Positions 8,666 to 18,073 are shown, numbered from the stretch's first letter. The stretch is DNA of 56,361 nt from Oscillospiraceae bacterium (GCA_009779845.1 WRBE01000011.1:1-56361), one strand, 5' to 3'. The notes: a model not told the origin generated them from the letters alone. Translations and numbers: made by a program.

Positions 8666-9022
8666 AGAGTATAAGGGGCGAAACTGTCGTCACTCTGCCC
8701 TTGACCTTAGCGGGTACTTAGGGGCGCAGCCCCTGAGTTGATTTTTTGTTTCTTTTTGTTCAACGACATACTACGAAACTGACCTTTGCGAGTGACCTTC
8801 TCACAAATGGTTAGTTGAGTTAATACCCCTAGGGTAAAAGAAAGCCCGCCCGGCAGGGCATGACCAGTTGGCGGTCTGCGCCAGGACAGAATCGGCGGAA
8901 CGCCGAATAGGAAAGGTCAAGGGCGCGGGACGCGCAGGGGCACGTCCCCTACAAGCGGACTGCAATCCACCCGTGATTTGCGGGACGATCGCCATCGTCC
9001 CCTACAAAGGGCAAACACACAG
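8666..9022 (+). repeat. Dispersed composite repeat, copy A
   Basis: This intergenic stretch is closely related to two others at 18119-18325 (inverted) and 18443-18742. Shared landmarks in order are CTGCCCTTGACC, GGGCGCAGCCCC, a TTTTTGTTTCTTTTTGTT tract followed by CAACGAC, the AAGCCCGNCCGGCAGG palindrome, CCAGTTGGCGG, CGGCGGA..CGCCG, and a closing CCCCTACAA. The unit is full of short GC-rich palindromes and has no convincing ORF. The remaining bases from 8544 to 9053 hold a small related fragment (CACCGCCCTTGTAGGTT near 8604) and otherwise nothing I recognise. Confidence 0.85.
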
Positions 9023-9053
9023 CAACCAACCACAACATAAGGAAACCCAAACC

Positions 9054-9950
9054 ATGGAACAAGACATCCTCTCCCGCATCGAACAAAAATCAAAAAAATT
9101 CTCCAAAGGCCAACGCCAAATCGCCGGTTTCATCCAAGAAAACTACGACAAGGCCGCCTTCATGAACGCCGTCAAGCTGGCCCACACCGTGGGGGTCAGC
9201 GAATCCACGGTGGTACGCTTTGCGTCCCAGTTGGGCTATGACGGCTACCCAGAAATGCGCCGGGCGTTGCAGGAGATGATCCGCAACCGCTTGACCTCCG
9301 TCCAGCGGATTGAGGTAGCCCGGGACACCATGGACAGCCAGGACATCTTAACCTCTGTCTTGACCGGCGATGCCGAAAAAATCCGCATGACCTTAGACGG
9401 CGTAGACAAACAGGCCTTTGAAACGGCAGTAAATACCCTGCTTGGCGCAAAACGGATTTTCATCCTCGGCCTCCGGGCGGCGGCAGTGCTGTCTAGTTTC
9501 ATGGGCTTTTATCTGGGTCTGACACGGGAAAACGTCCGAGTGGTCAACGACACCTATGTCAATGAGGTCTTTGAGCAAATCTTAAACATCGGCCCCGGTG
9601 ACGTGTTGTTCGCCATCAGCTTCCCCCGGTACTCCCGCCGGACAGTGCGGGCCATGAGCTACGCCAGAGACCGGGGGGCCACCACCATCGGCCTCACAGA
9701 TGCGGCAGCATCCCCCATTGCGGGGATGGCGGACATCAAATTGCTGGCCAAAAGCGATATGGTGTCATACCTAGATTCTCTGGTGGCACCCCTTAGCGTA
9801 ATTAACGCCCTCTTAGTCGCCATGGGCTGGCGGTCAGAGGCGGAGATATCCGAGACATTTCAGCGGCTTGAGCGCATCTGGGCCGAGTATGATGTATTTG
9901 AAACCAGCACCGGTCAAGCCAAACACCCCGCCGAAGGAGAACAACAATGA
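9054..9950 (+). CDS. MurR/RpiR family transcriptional regulator
   Basis: The 298-residue protein has the two-domain RpiR layout. An N-terminal helix-turn-helix (residues about 1-75, KKFSKGQRQIAGFIQENY..GVSESTVVRFASQLGYDGY) is followed by a C-terminal SIS sugar-isomerase fold (about 130-255). The SIS part contains RIFILGLRAAAVLSSFMGFYLG and GDVLFAISFPRYSRRTV, which normally senses phosphosugars. The ATG at 9054 is chosen with ATAAGGAAA upstream; a longer frame further 5' runs through the repeat and is not credible. It overlaps cmk by ATGA, an unusual partner since RpiR regulators normally sit by sugar catabolism genes. The ligand is unknown. Confidence 0.9.
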   Translation: MEQDILSRIEQKSKKFSKGQRQIAGFIQENYDKAAFMNAVKLAHTVGVSESTVVRFASQLGYDGYPEMRRALQEMIRNRLTSVQRIEVARDTMDSQDILTSVLTGDAEKIRMTLDGVDKQAFETAVNTLLGAKRIFILGLRAAAVLSSFMGFYLGLTRENVRVVNDTYVNEVFEQILNIGPGDVLFAISFPRYSRRTVRAMSYARDRGATTIGLTDAAASPIAGMADIKLLAKSDMVSYLDSLVAPLSVINALLVAMGWRSEAEISETFQRLERIWAEYDVFETSTGQAKHPAEGEQQ

Positions 9951-10636
9951 AACCATACAGCATCGCCATAGACGGGCCCTCCGGGTCAGGCAAAAGCACA
10001 CTGGCCCGCATGTTAGCGGAACAATTGGGCTTTTTATACTTAGACACAGGGGCCATCTACCGTGCCGTGGGACTTTACGCCAGCCGTGCAGGGGCAGAGA
10101 CCACGGACGAGGCGGCCGTAACGGCCCTATTGTCCCGTCTGCAAAAAATCACCTTCAGGCACGAGGACGGTGTCCAACGGGTCTATTTGGGGGACGAGGA
10201 CGTATCCATTGCCATCCGCTCGCCGGAGGCATCCATTCACGCCTCCCATGTGGCCGCAAATCCCGGTGTGCGCTCTTTTTTGTTGGATATGCAGCGGGAG
10301 TTTGCCGAGAACCACAACGTGGTCATGGACGGGCGGGACATCGGCACCGTGGTGCTACCTGATGCCAGCTTGAAAGTGTTTCTCACCGCCACGGCAGAAC
10401 GGCGGGCGGAGCGGCGGTATGCCGAACTGGTTGCCCGTGGTATCGAAGAAGATTTTAACCAAGTGCTCACGGATATCAAAGAGCGGGATCAGCGGGATAT
10501 TGAGCGGGCCATATCACCCCTGCGCCCGGCGGCGGATGCAGTCATTTTGGACACCACAGAACTGGATTTAACGGGCAGCTTGGATGCCCTGTTAGACTTA
10601 GCCCATACGCGGCTGGGGCTAGGGGGTGGAGTGTAA
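9947..10636 (+). CDS. cmk: Cytidylate kinase
   Basis: Cmk phosphorylates CMP and dCMP to the diphosphates in pyrimidine nucleotide metabolism. The 229-residue sequence has the P-loop GPSGSGKST at residues 8-16. It also has the DTGAIYRAV CMP-binding segment, VVMDGRDIGTVVLPDA, and the lid-region AERRAERR. Length is standard. The start codon overlaps the regulator stop (ATGA) and the stop overlaps the plsC start (TAATG), so it is part of a translationally coupled set. In Clostridia cmk is typically followed by plsC and ispH/S1, as here. Confidence 0.96.
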   Translation: MKPYSIAIDGPSGSGKSTLARMLAEQLGFLYLDTGAIYRAVGLYASRAGAETTDEAAVTALLSRLQKITFRHEDGVQRVYLGDEDVSIAIRSPEASIHASHVAANPGVRSFLLDMQREFAENHNVVMDGRDIGTVVLPDASLKVFLTATAERRAERRYAELVARGIEEDFNQVLTDIKERDQRDIERAISPLRPAADAVILDTTELDLTGSLDALLDLAHTRLGLGGGV

Positions 10637-11229
10637 TGCGTGTGCTATATGCCATCCTCTGGTGTCTCAGTTGGCCTTTTGTGACTCTATTCTACCCCCG
10701 CCTGACCACAGGCCGTGAACATACGCCGGGGCCAGGGGCGTATTTGGTGTGCAGTAACCACAGCTCTATGATCGACCCGTTCTTGGTAGCCTACAGCTTA
10801 GGGCCTCAGTGCCGGATCCATTACATGGCAAAGGCCGAGCTGTTTCGGATTCCCATTATCGGCCCCATCCTCCGGGCGGTGGGCATGTTCCCGGTGGACA
10901 GAGCCGGCGGCGGCGCTATGGCCATTAAGGGTGCCATGAAGTTGTTAAAAGCCGGCGAAAAAGTGGGCATGTTCCCGGAGGGGACACGGATTCGGTCAGA
11001 AGATGCCAGTGAGGCCAAGACCGGTGCCGTGCGGCTGTCGGCCCGGATGGGGGTGCCGATTTTACCTGTATATATTCCGAGAGACAAGAAGCTGTTCCGT
11101 TTTAACCGCATGGTCATCGGTGCGGCTTATCAGGTGGAGTTGGACAAAAAAGCCACCCCGGAAGAGGTCGAACAGGCGGCAGAAACACTCATGGCAAAAC
11201 TGCGGCGGTTAGGCGGCGTAGACCAGTGA
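10636..11229 (+). CDS. plsC: 1-acyl-sn-glycerol-3-phosphate acyltransferase
   Basis: PlsC acylates lysophosphatidic acid to phosphatidic acid at the inner face of the membrane in phospholipid synthesis. The 197-residue protein has a hydrophobic N-terminus (residues about 1-22). The catalytic motif is NHx4D, with His42 and Asp47 (NHSSMID). The glycerol-phosphate-binding motif FPEGTR is at 113-118, and a VDRAGGGAMAIKGA segment lies between. Length matches the short bacterial type. The start overlaps the cmk stop and the stop overlaps the GTG of ispH. Confidence 0.94.
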   Translation: MRVLYAILWCLSWPFVTLFYPRLTTGREHTPGPGAYLVCSNHSSMIDPFLVAYSLGPQCRIHYMAKAELFRIPIIGPILRAVGMFPVDRAGGGAMAIKGAMKLLKAGEKVGMFPEGTRIRSEDASEAKTGAVRLSARMGVPILPVYIPRDKKLFRFNRMVIGAAYQVELDKKATPEEVEQAAETLMAKLRRLGGVDQ

Positions 11230-13535
11230 GAGAGATCGTACTCGCCGAAACCGCCGGGTTTTGCTTCGGCGTCCGCCGGGCGGTGGAGCTGGCCGAACGC
11301 ATCGCAAACGAGGGCGGCCGCGCCGTGACCTTAGGGCCAATTATCCACAACCACCATGTGGTAGAGCATCTGCGCACCCTCGGCGTGGACACCATTGACC
11401 GCCCGGAACAGGCCGAACCAGGCGATTGTGTGATTATCCGCAGTCACGGTGTGGGCCGTGCGGTGATAGCGGTATTAGAAGCCCAAGGGGCCGAGGTCAT
11501 AGACGCCACTTGCCCCGATGTGAAAAAAATCCACCGGATTATCGAAGCCGCCCACCTAGCCGGACGGCAAGTCGTGGTGGTGGGCAAACGAGAACACCCG
11601 GAGGTCATTGCCGCCTGCGGATGGTGTGAAACCCCTGTGGTGGCGGAGTCGGCGCGGGAATTAGAAACGTGGATTTTGACTGATGAAAACCGTCGAAACC
11701 CCATGACTGTGGTGTTCCAAACCACATATAACCGAGAAAAAATGAAATCTATCAGAGAAATTCTAAAAAAGTGGTGTACAAGTGCCGAAATTTTTGATAC
11801 AATATGCGATGCGACATCGAAACGGCAGGCAGAGGCGGCGGCCCTTGCAAAACGGCTGGATGCCATGGTGGTCATCGGCGACCAACAGAGTGCCAATAGC
11901 CGCAACTTAGCAGAGATTTGCATGGCACATTCTGACCGTGTGATTTTTCTGGAAAGTGCCGTAGAACTCTCCCCCGGCCAGTTCGATGAAATTGATACCG
12001 CAGGTATCATAGCAGGAGCGTCCACGCCTTTGTGGATTATTAAGGAGGTCTATCAGACGATGAATGACGAAATCATGAAAAACACAGAAGAGCCCGAAGT
12101 AACTCCCGTACAACCTGAACCGGAGGCGGTGGAAGAGGCGGTTGCGCCCATTGCGCCACTAGAGGAGCCTGTCGCTCCCGCACAGGAGGAGGAGTCGTTT
12201 GAGGCGATGCTGGAAAGATCCATCAAAACCCTGCACACGGGGGAGAAAGTCGTTGGCATCGTTGCGGCCATTACACCGACGGAAGTTACCGTTGATTTGG
12301 GCACTAAGCAATCCGGTTATATTCCGATTCACGAATTGACCGACGACCCGGAAGAAAAAATAGAAGACCTGATCCAAATCGGCGGCGAAGTGCAATGCTA
12401 TGTCATGCGTGTCAACGACGTGGAGGGCATGGTAATGCTGTCCAAAAAACGCTTAGACACCGTCAAATACTGGGACGAGATTGAAGCGGCCCGGGCGAAC
12501 CGTGTCGTCGTGGAAGGGACTGTTACGGAAGAGAACAAAGGCGGCGTTGTTGTCCGGGTCAAAGGTATCCGGGTGTTCGTGCCTGCATCCCAAACCGGGA
12601 TTCCGAAAGATCAGCCTTTGACGGAACTGATCGGGCAAAAAGTGAAGCTTCGCATTACAGAAGTCAACCAATCCCGCCGCCGTGTGGTGGGTTCTATCCG
12701 CATGGTATCCTCTGAGGTTCGGCGGGAAGCGGCCCAAAAGACTTGGGAATCCATTGAAGAGGGCAAGCGCTACGAAGGAACTGTCAAGAGCCTAACACCT
12801 TATGGTGTGTTTGTAGACATCGGCGGCGTGGACGGGATGGTTCACGTATCCGAGTTGTCTTGGGGCAGAATCAAGTCCCCGGCTGACGTTGTGAAAGCTG
12901 GCGACCCCATTGAGGTATATGTCATCTCCTTCGACAAAGAGAAGGGCAAGATTTCCCTTGGACACAAAGACCCCACTAAAAACCCGTGGAAAATGTTCAC
13001 GGACAAGCATGAAAAAGGCAGCATCGCAAAGGTCAGAGTGGTCAAGCTGATGCCCTTCGGTGCCTTTGCTGAGATTGTGCCCGGAGTGGACGGTCTCATC
13101 CACATCTCTCAAATCGCCGACCGGCGGATTGGCAAACCGGAAGAGTTTTTAAGCGAAGGCCAAGAGATTGACGTGCGGATTATCGACGTTGATTACGATA
13201 AGAAAAACGTATCTCTCAGCATCCGCGCTCTGGTGGAAGAAACCGCCCCGGAACCAGCCGCTGAAGCGGATGACGAGCATGATGACTACGACGGCGGCGA
13301 TGATGCAGTTGTCTATGACACCGACATCAACAAACCCGAGTTGGAAGAGACTCTCGCAGAGGAAGCACCCGTCCAAGAAGCCCCGGCTGCTGTGGTAGAA
13401 GAGACCGTAGAAGCCGAAGAGCCGGAAGCCGCACCGGAAGAAGTTCCCGCCGAGCCTGTAGACGAGGCAGTACAAGAAGCGCCTGCGGCTGTGGTGGAAG
13501 AAACCGTGGAAGCCGAAGAGCCAGAAGCGGAATAA
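11226..13535 (+). CDS. ispH: IspH (HMB-PP reductase) fused to four ribosomal protein S1 domains
   Basis: This is a 769-residue fusion. Residues 1-280 are 4-hydroxy-3-methylbut-2-enyl diphosphate reductase, the last enzyme of the MEP isoprenoid pathway. Its three iron-sulfur cysteines are present: Cys13 (GFCFG), Cys96 (DATCPDV) and Cys194 (DTICDAT). An acidic linker (about 284-335) leads to four S1 RNA-binding domains at roughly 337-408, 425-495, 512-581 and 597-668; the third is the best conserved (GTVKSLTPYGVFVDIGG). The final 100 residues are acidic and contain a duplicated block. Such IspH-S1 fusions are known in Clostridia. The start is GTG, overlapping plsC by 4 bases. Both halves look intact. 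Confidence 0.95.
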   Translation: MREIVLAETAGFCFGVRRAVELAERIANEGGRAVTLGPIIHNHHVVEHLRTLGVDTIDRPEQAEPGDCVIIRSHGVGRAVIAVLEAQGAEVIDATCPDVKKIHRIIEAAHLAGRQVVVVGKREHPEVIAACGWCETPVVAESARELETWILTDENRRNPMTVVFQTTYNREKMKSIREILKKWCTSAEIFDTICDATSKRQAEAAALAKRLDAMVVIGDQQSANSRNLAEICMAHSDRVIFLESAVELSPGQFDEIDTAGIIAGASTPLWIIKEVYQTMNDEIMKNTEEPEVTPVQPEPEAVEEAVAPIAPLEEPVAPAQEEESFEAMLERSIKTLHTGEKVVGIVAAITPTEVTVDLGTKQSGYIPIHELTDDPEEKIEDLIQIGGEVQCYVMRVNDVEGMVMLSKKRLDTVKYWDEIEAARANRVVVEGTVTEENKGGVVVRVKGIRVFVPASQTGIPKDQPLTELIGQKVKLRITEVNQSRRRVVGSIRMVSSEVRREAAQKTWESIEEGKRYEGTVKSLTPYGVFVDIGGVDGMVHVSELSWGRIKSPADVVKAGDPIEVYVISFDKEKGKISLGHKDPTKNPWKMFTDKHEKGSIAKVRVVKLMPFGAFAEIVPGVDGLIHISQIADRRIGKPEEFLSEGQEIDVRIIDVDYDKKNVSLSIRALVEETAPEPAAEADDEHDDYDGGDDAVVYDTDINKPELEETLAEEAPVQEAPAAVVEETVEAEEPEAAPEEVPAEPVDEAVQEAPAAVVEETVEAEEPEAE

Positions 13536-13560
13536 AGTTTGTTGTAATAAATACGATATA

Positions 13561-13598
13561 CCGGTGCTGTACCTTGTTGGTATGGCACCGGTTTTTTT
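13561..13598 (+). terminator. Intrinsic terminator after ispH-S1
   Basis: CCGGTGC (13561-13567) pairs with GCACCGG (13585-13591), followed by seven T residues. It lies 25 bases after the stop codon and ends the regulator-cmk-plsC-ispH transcript. Confidence 0.9.
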
Positions 13599-13604
13599 GT
13601 TTGA

Positions 13605-13641
13605 AAGGGCGGCTGTTACCTATTGGTAAACAGCCGCCCTT
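13605..13641. terminator. Long inverted repeat between convergent genes
   Basis: A 16-17 base stem (AAGGGCGGCTGTTACC paired with 13625-13641, one bulge) sits between the converging ispH-S1 and lipoprotein genes. No strong T-run follows on either strand, so it is probably a transcript-end structure rather than a classical terminator. Confidence 0.55.
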
Positions 13642-13663
13642 ATTCTGTATTTTCGCCAAGTTT

Positions 13664-14425
13664 TTACAGATCACTAAATCTTGCTATCATATCTTCTGCA
13701 AGCTCAGGAGTATCCCCGCTGTATGTGATGGTAATTATCCGAGCGAATCCGTCCTGCACACTGATGAGGTAACGTCCTAGGAGTTCCATGCCGTGAATAT
13801 CCATGACCGCCTCAAGTGAATACCAGTCAGAATTACCGAGTCTGGTTGTTTCGGAGAACTGATTGATTTCCATGCCCATGGTCACTAGCATGTCGCCTAA
13901 CGCCTCAATGTATTCAGCGGCAGACATCCGGTTTGCGGGGAAAATCAACCGCTCATACGCAATCTGGATATTTGAGCCAGTAGCAGGGTCTGTGACCATG
14001 ATATCATGAACCGTTGTAATGTCGAATACTTCAAAGAGCCTCGCCGTATCCACGCCTTCGCCAAAGAAGTCATCGCCCAAGAGCCCGTCATCTAATAAGC
14101 CCATCACTTGCATAATGTCCTCATCTGTGGCGACTACCCAATCTTCCGGTTTTTCAAACTGAAGGCCCAAATATTCGCTGGTGAAAATATCGCCATCCCA
14201 GACACCACGAACCGGGGCACCGTCAATCGGCTCTTCTTCGATCTCTTCCTCGGCCTCTTCTGGCTCTTCGGGCTCTTCTTCCACTTCGGCTTCCGGCTCA
14301 GGTGTGGCTTCTACCTCGGGGGTCTCTGTCACTTCCGGCCCTGCTGTATCTCCCCCGCCGCAAGCGGCAAACAAGAGCGCTACCATAAGGACCGCAATGA
14401 GCAGTGTTAACATCTTCTTTTTCAT
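13664..14425 (-). CDS. Secreted lipoprotein with acidic Pro/Glu-rich linker, unknown function
   Basis: The 253-residue protein starts MKKKMLTLLIAVLM and has a lipobox ending at LLFAAC, so it is predicted to be a membrane-anchored surface lipoprotein. A Thr/Glu/Pro-rich low-complexity stretch (about residues 28-70) links it to a folded domain of about 180 residues. That domain includes LGLQFEKPEDWVVATDEDI, reminiscent of small surface domains that follow 'F-P-dWvvatdeei' patterns in clostridial lipoproteins. The ATG at 14425 is preferred because AAAGGATGG is 8 bases upstream; longer starts would put charged residues before the signal. It converges on ispH-S1 and is probably monocistronic. Confidence 0.8.
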   Translation of the reverse strand: MKKKMLTLLIAVLMVALLFAACGGGDTAGPEVTETPEVEATPEPEAEVEEEPEEPEEAEEEIEEEPIDGAPVRGVWDGDIFTSEYLGLQFEKPEDWVVATDEDIMQVMGLLDDGLLGDDFFGEGVDTARLFEVFDITTVHDIMVTDPATGSNIQIAYERLIFPANRMSAAEYIEALGDMLVTMGMEINQFSETTRLGNSDWYSLEAVMDIHGMELLGRYLISVQDGFARIITITYSGDTPELAEDMIARFSDL

Positions 14426-14529
14426 ATTGTAATCCATCCTTTCCATAGATGTTTCGCCCATCATCCTACCATAGAAGCCAAAAAAATGCAAGTGTAATCT
14501 TAATGGTCAAGCCACTTGCAGCGAGGCCG

Positions 14530-14572
14530 AAAACAAAAAACAGGCCCCGCTGATAACAACCAGCAGGGCCTG
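14530..14572 (-). terminator. Intrinsic terminator after the SLH protein gene
   Basis: CAGGCCC..GGGCCTG arms at 14541-14572 form a GC-rich stem. Reading leftward it is followed by a T-rich run (A-run on the + strand, 14530-14540). It lies 15 bases after the SLH gene stop. Confidence 0.88.
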
Positions 14573-14586
14573 ACCAAACGCTAATT

Positions 14587-15696
14587 CTAATCCCGAATAA
14601 TCAAAAACGAATCCACTACAATGGCATTCGCCCAACGAAACACCCCAAAATCAACTATATAATCCCCTATCTCCGCCACCACCCGATAACCGGCAGCGGC
14701 ATTGTCAAAGGCCACCTGTACCTGGGTCTCACTGCCCAGCAGTCCCCGTAGCTCTTGCAGGTTTAGCACTTGCCGCTCCGGGAACCAGAGGTCAATGGTA
14801 CCCATAATAGCAATAGGATATGTCGTTCGCGCTTGCGTGACATCAATCTCTGGCGGGAACAAGAGCAGTAACCCCTCCACCGATGGGTGCGCAAACACCG
14901 CACTGCCCAAATAATTTGCACTGGGCCGTGGCAACACACCATTTTGGTCTGCCAGCAAATTAAACATCGTCTCATGGAACTGGGCCACCAGCCGTAGCGG
15001 AATCCCCCCACCTGTCCCCGGTGGCGCAATAAAGAGGTTCCCCATCAGGCGCATAATCGTGGTGGCCCCCTGCGCCCGGTTCGGCGCACTCCGTGGCCCC
15101 AGTGTCGTGGCGGAGGTACCGGTAAGCAGTCCATTATATACCGCCCAGCGCATGGGTTCTATCGCCCAGTTAGGTAGCGTACCCAAATCAGTAAAATTGC
15201 GCAGATTAAAGTTTGCAGGCACCGTCATATTCGCCCCCACAGCCTGGGCGTACCGCCAAAGCATAGTGGCAAACTCTTGCCGGGGCAGGGGCGTGTTAGG
15301 CCCGAAGGTGGTCTCTGCCGTGCCGGATACCACACCGGCACTCACGGCCCACGTAACATAAGGGGCAAACCAAGCGGTTGCGGGCACATCGGTAAACTGT
15401 GACTGTCGAGCGTCCGCCGCTGTGGCCAGCCTGCTGTGATGGACGCGGAACAACGTAGCCGCCGCCATGGCCCGGGTAAAAGCCCCTTGGGGTTGGAATG
15501 TGTTGGCCCCGGTGCCGATCATGGTGTTGTGGCTTTGCACGTACCAGACGATGTTATGGAACCAGCTATCTGCCGCCACGTCGTCAAAAGGCAACTTCTG
15601 TTGTGATTTCACCGAAGTCGAGGCCATAGCAACGCTGCTCCCCAGCAGGCAGACTGCCAAGAGGAACGCCAACCCTTTTTTGTGCCATTTTCTCAT
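14587..15696 (-). CDS. S-layer homology (SLH) domain protein
   Basis: The 369-residue exported protein has a signal peptide (residues about 1-25, ending AMA-STS). Three SLH repeats follow at about 35-85, 95-150 and 160-215. Each shows the pattern F-x-D-V/L-x-x-x-x-W-(5-8)-V-x-x-G-x-(7)-F-x-P-x-x-x-x-T/R-A (e.g. FDDVAADSWFHNIVWYVQ and FTDVPATAWFAPYVTWAV). SLH repeats bind pyruvylated secondary wall polymers and anchor proteins to the cell wall. The C-terminal 150 residues are an unassigned beta-rich domain. GGAAGGGG precedes the ATG. It has its own sigma-A promoter and terminator, so it is monocistronic. Confidence 0.9.
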   Translation of the reverse strand: MRKWHKKGLAFLLAVCLLGSSVAMASTSVKSQQKLPFDDVAADSWFHNIVWYVQSHNTMIGTGANTFQPQGAFTRAMAAATLFRVHHSRLATAADARQSQFTDVPATAWFAPYVTWAVSAGVVSGTAETTFGPNTPLPRQEFATMLWRYAQAVGANMTVPANFNLRNFTDLGTLPNWAIEPMRWAVYNGLLTGTSATTLGPRSAPNRAQGATTIMRLMGNLFIAPPGTGGGIPLRLVAQFHETMFNLLADQNGVLPRPSANYLGSAVFAHPSVEGLLLLFPPEIDVTQARTTYPIAIMGTIDLWFPERQVLNLQELRGLLGSETQVQVAFDNAAAGYRVVAEIGDYIVDFGVFRWANAIVVDSFLIIRD

Positions 15697-15723
15697 TGCG
15701 CCACCCCTTCCCTAGTCACTTTT

Positions 15724-15753
15724 AGTATAACATGCTGTGGGATGGAAAGTCAA
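15724..15753 (-). promoter_or_regulatory. Sigma-A promoter of the SLH protein gene
   Basis: Reading leftward: TTGACT (15748-15753), an 18-base spacer, then TATACT (15724-15729), about 30 bases before the start codon. Both boxes are near consensus. The rest of 15697-15910 holds nothing else I recognise. Confidence 0.75.
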
Positions 15754-15910
15754 ATGAAAGAGACTTGCCGCTTCCCTTTCACATCCCCAAATAGATGCTC
15801 GATTCGCTTTAAATCGTTTATTGCACTTAGCATACAAGTTTGGTCAATTTCCATCTGAAAAACCAATTTATTCGGCACATGCAAATACTCTTGAAACATC
15901 CGTCCTCACC

Positions 15911-18004
15911 CTACACAATGCTATTCAACAACGCCGCATAACACGGCACAGGCCAGTGCTGTTTGGCGACCAAAGTCTCCAGCTCGTCCACAATTGTGCG
16001 TAACTCTCCCATAGCAGAACAAATATGGTCACGGCAGAACATGGCATGGAGCAAAACGCCCTCTTTGGTCTTGGCCTCTGCCAGTGCTTCTTCTAACCGG
16101 CCCAGTGCTTTGAGTAAATTGCCGGACAAGGCCGAAATATTGGACAAGAGGTAATCCTCCAACGTCTGGTCATACCCCCGGCCCACTTCCATCTTCCGGG
16201 CGAACAGTGTCGCCAAGTCATTTTGATATGCAATCACCGCCGGGATAATCTGCCGCCGTACCATGTCCACCATGGTATAGCCCTCAATTTGGCTCGCTTT
16301 GGAGTACCCCGCCATCAAAATCTCGTACCGGGAATTGAGCTCCGTCTTCGAGAGAACATGGTGGCTCTCAAATAGTGCCACGCTTTCTGCGCCGATGAAG
16401 GCGGGCAGTGCCTCCGGCGTGGTTTTTAGGTTGGACAGCTCCCGGCGGGCGGCCTCTTCCGTCCACTCATTAGAATAATTATCGCCATTGAACACCACCC
16501 GGCGGTGGATCCGGAAGGTGTCTTTGATTAAGGTGGCAAGGTCGGCCTTAAAGTCCTCTGACCCCTCTAAGCGATCCGCAAACCGGCGCAGAGACTCTGC
16601 CACCACTGTGTTTAATATAATATTCGGCCCGGCAATAGAGAAGGCGGAACCCGGCATCCGAAACTCGAACTTATTACCGGTAAACGCAAAGGGGCTTGTC
16701 CGGTTGCGGTCAGTGACATCTTTCGGAAAATGAGGTAGTACCGAAACACCGATTTCCATCTGGATTTTCTCTCTGTTCTCATAATCCGTCCCGGCATCGA
16801 TGGCCTCTAAAATCTCCGTGAGCTCGTCCCCTAAGAAAATGGAAATAATGGCCGGCGGTGCCTCGGCGGCACCCAGCCTGTGGTCGTTACCCGCAGAGGC
16901 GGCAGTGAGACGAAGCAGGTCTTGATACTTGTCTACCGCTTGGATAACCGCCACCAAAAACAGCAAAAACTGTGCGTTTTCGTAAGGGGTCTCTCCCGGC
17001 TCTAGCAGATTACTGCCCGTGTCCGTGGCAATGGACCAGTTGTTATGTTTCCCACTGCCGCTAATCCCAGCAAAGGGTTTCTCGTGGAGCAAACAGGCAA
17101 GCCCGTGCCGATCCGCCACGTTTTTGAGCAGTTCCATGGTAATCTGATTGTGATCCGTGGCCACGTTAGTGGTGGTGTAGATGGGGGCAAGCTCAAACTG
17201 GCCGGGGGCCGCCTCGTTGTGCTTGGTCTTAGCGTAGACGCCCAGTTTCCAGAGCTCTTCCTCCAACTCTTTCATAAACGCCGAAATCCGGGGCTTTAAA
17301 CTGCCGAAATAGTGATCCTCCAGCTCCTGCCCCTTAGGCGGTCTGGCACCGAACAGGGTGCGGCCCGTGTGAACCAAATCCGGGCGTTGCAAGTACATCT
17401 CTTTGTCCACCAGAAAATATTCCTGCTCCGGCCCGGCGTAGGAGATAACCCGAGTGGCGGCAGTGTTTCCAAACAATTTTAATATCCGCATGGCCTCTTT
17501 GTTCAGTGTCTCCATAGAGCGGAGCAGGGGTGTCTTTTTATCCAGCACCTCACCACTGTAAGAGCAAAACGCCGTGGGGATATATAGGCTGTCGTCTTTG
17601 ATAAAGGCGTAGCTGGTGGTGTCCCAAATGGTATAGCCCCGCGCCTCAAAACTGGCCCGCAGACCGCCGGAGGGGAAGCTGGACGCATCCGGCTCGCCCT
17701 GAACCAGTTCTTTGCCAGAAAACTCCATGATAATCTTCCCGTCACCGGCAGGCGAGATAAAGCTATCGTGCTTCTCTGCTGTCACCCCGGTCATGGGCTG
17801 GAACCAGTGGGTATAGTGGGTCACACCTTTTTCAATGGCCCAATCCTTCATGGCGGTAGCCACCACGTTTGCCACATCTAATTCTAAGGGCGTGCCCTGT
17901 GACATGGTTTTTTTCAGTGCGCGATATGTATCTCGCGGTAGCCGCTCTCGCATAACTGCGTCATGGAACACGGCACTGCCGAATAGGCTGGGTACGTTTT
18001 TCAT
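15911..18004 (-). CDS. glnN: Type III glutamine synthetase
   Basis: GlnN makes glutamine from glutamate, ammonia and ATP. The 697-residue length is that of the GSIII family, against about 440-470 for GSI. The N-terminal GSIII signature ([16 protein letters not shown]) is present, as are [21 protein letters not shown], the [12 protein letters not shown] glutamate-site segment and [12 protein letters not shown]. These carry the metal- and ATP-binding residues. AGGGAA lies about 6 bases before the ATG and a sigma-A promoter lies at 18045-18073. No nitrogen-regulator gene is adjacent. Call is firm. Confidence 0.96.
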   Translation of the reverse strand: MKNVPSLFGSAVFHDAVMRERLPRDTYRALKKTMSQGTPLELDVANVVATAMKDWAIEKGVTHYTHWFQPMTGVTAEKHDSFISPAGDGKIIMEFSGKELVQGEPDASSFPSGGLRASFEARGYTIWDTTSYAFIKDDSLYIPTAFCSYSGEVLDKKTPLLRSMETLNKEAMRILKLFGNTAATRVISYAGPEQEYFLVDKEMYLQRPDLVHTGRTLFGARPPKGQELEDHYFGSLKPRISAFMKELEEELWKLGVYAKTKHNEAAPGQFELAPIYTTTNVATDHNQITMELLKNVADRHGLACLLHEKPFAGISGSGKHNNWSIATDTGSNLLEPGETPYENAQFLLFLVAVIQAVDKYQDLLRLTAASAGNDHRLGAAEAPPAIISIFLGDELTEILEAIDAGTDYENREKIQMEIGVSVLPHFPKDVTDRNRTSPFAFTGNKFEFRMPGSAFSIAGPNIILNTVVAESLRRFADRLEGSEDFKADLATLIKDTFRIHRRVVFNGDNYSNEWTEEAARRELSNLKTTPEALPAFIGAESVALFESHHVLSKTELNSRYEILMAGYSKASQIEGYTMVDMVRRQIIPAVIAYQNDLATLFARKMEVGRGYDQTLEDYLLSNISALSGNLLKALGRLEEALAEAKTKEGVLLHAMFCRDHICSAMGELRTIVDELETLVAKQHWPVPCYAALLNSIV

Positions 18005-18044
18005 AGGTTTTCCCTACTCTCTTGCTTTGGGTTTTGGTTGGATT

Positions 18045-18073
18045 AGTGTATCATATTATGGGGGTTGTGTAAA
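18045..18073 (-). promoter_or_regulatory. Sigma-A promoter of glnN
   Basis: Reading leftward: TTTACA (18068-18073), a 17-base spacer and TACACT (18045-18050), about 40 bases upstream of the glnN start. An overlapping TATGAT could serve as an alternative -10 box. Confidence 0.65.

Noticed and set aside
8868-9053. Upstream extension of the RpiR regulator
   Set aside because: The extra residues are encoded by the dispersed repeat; ATAAGGAAA supports the ATG at 9054.
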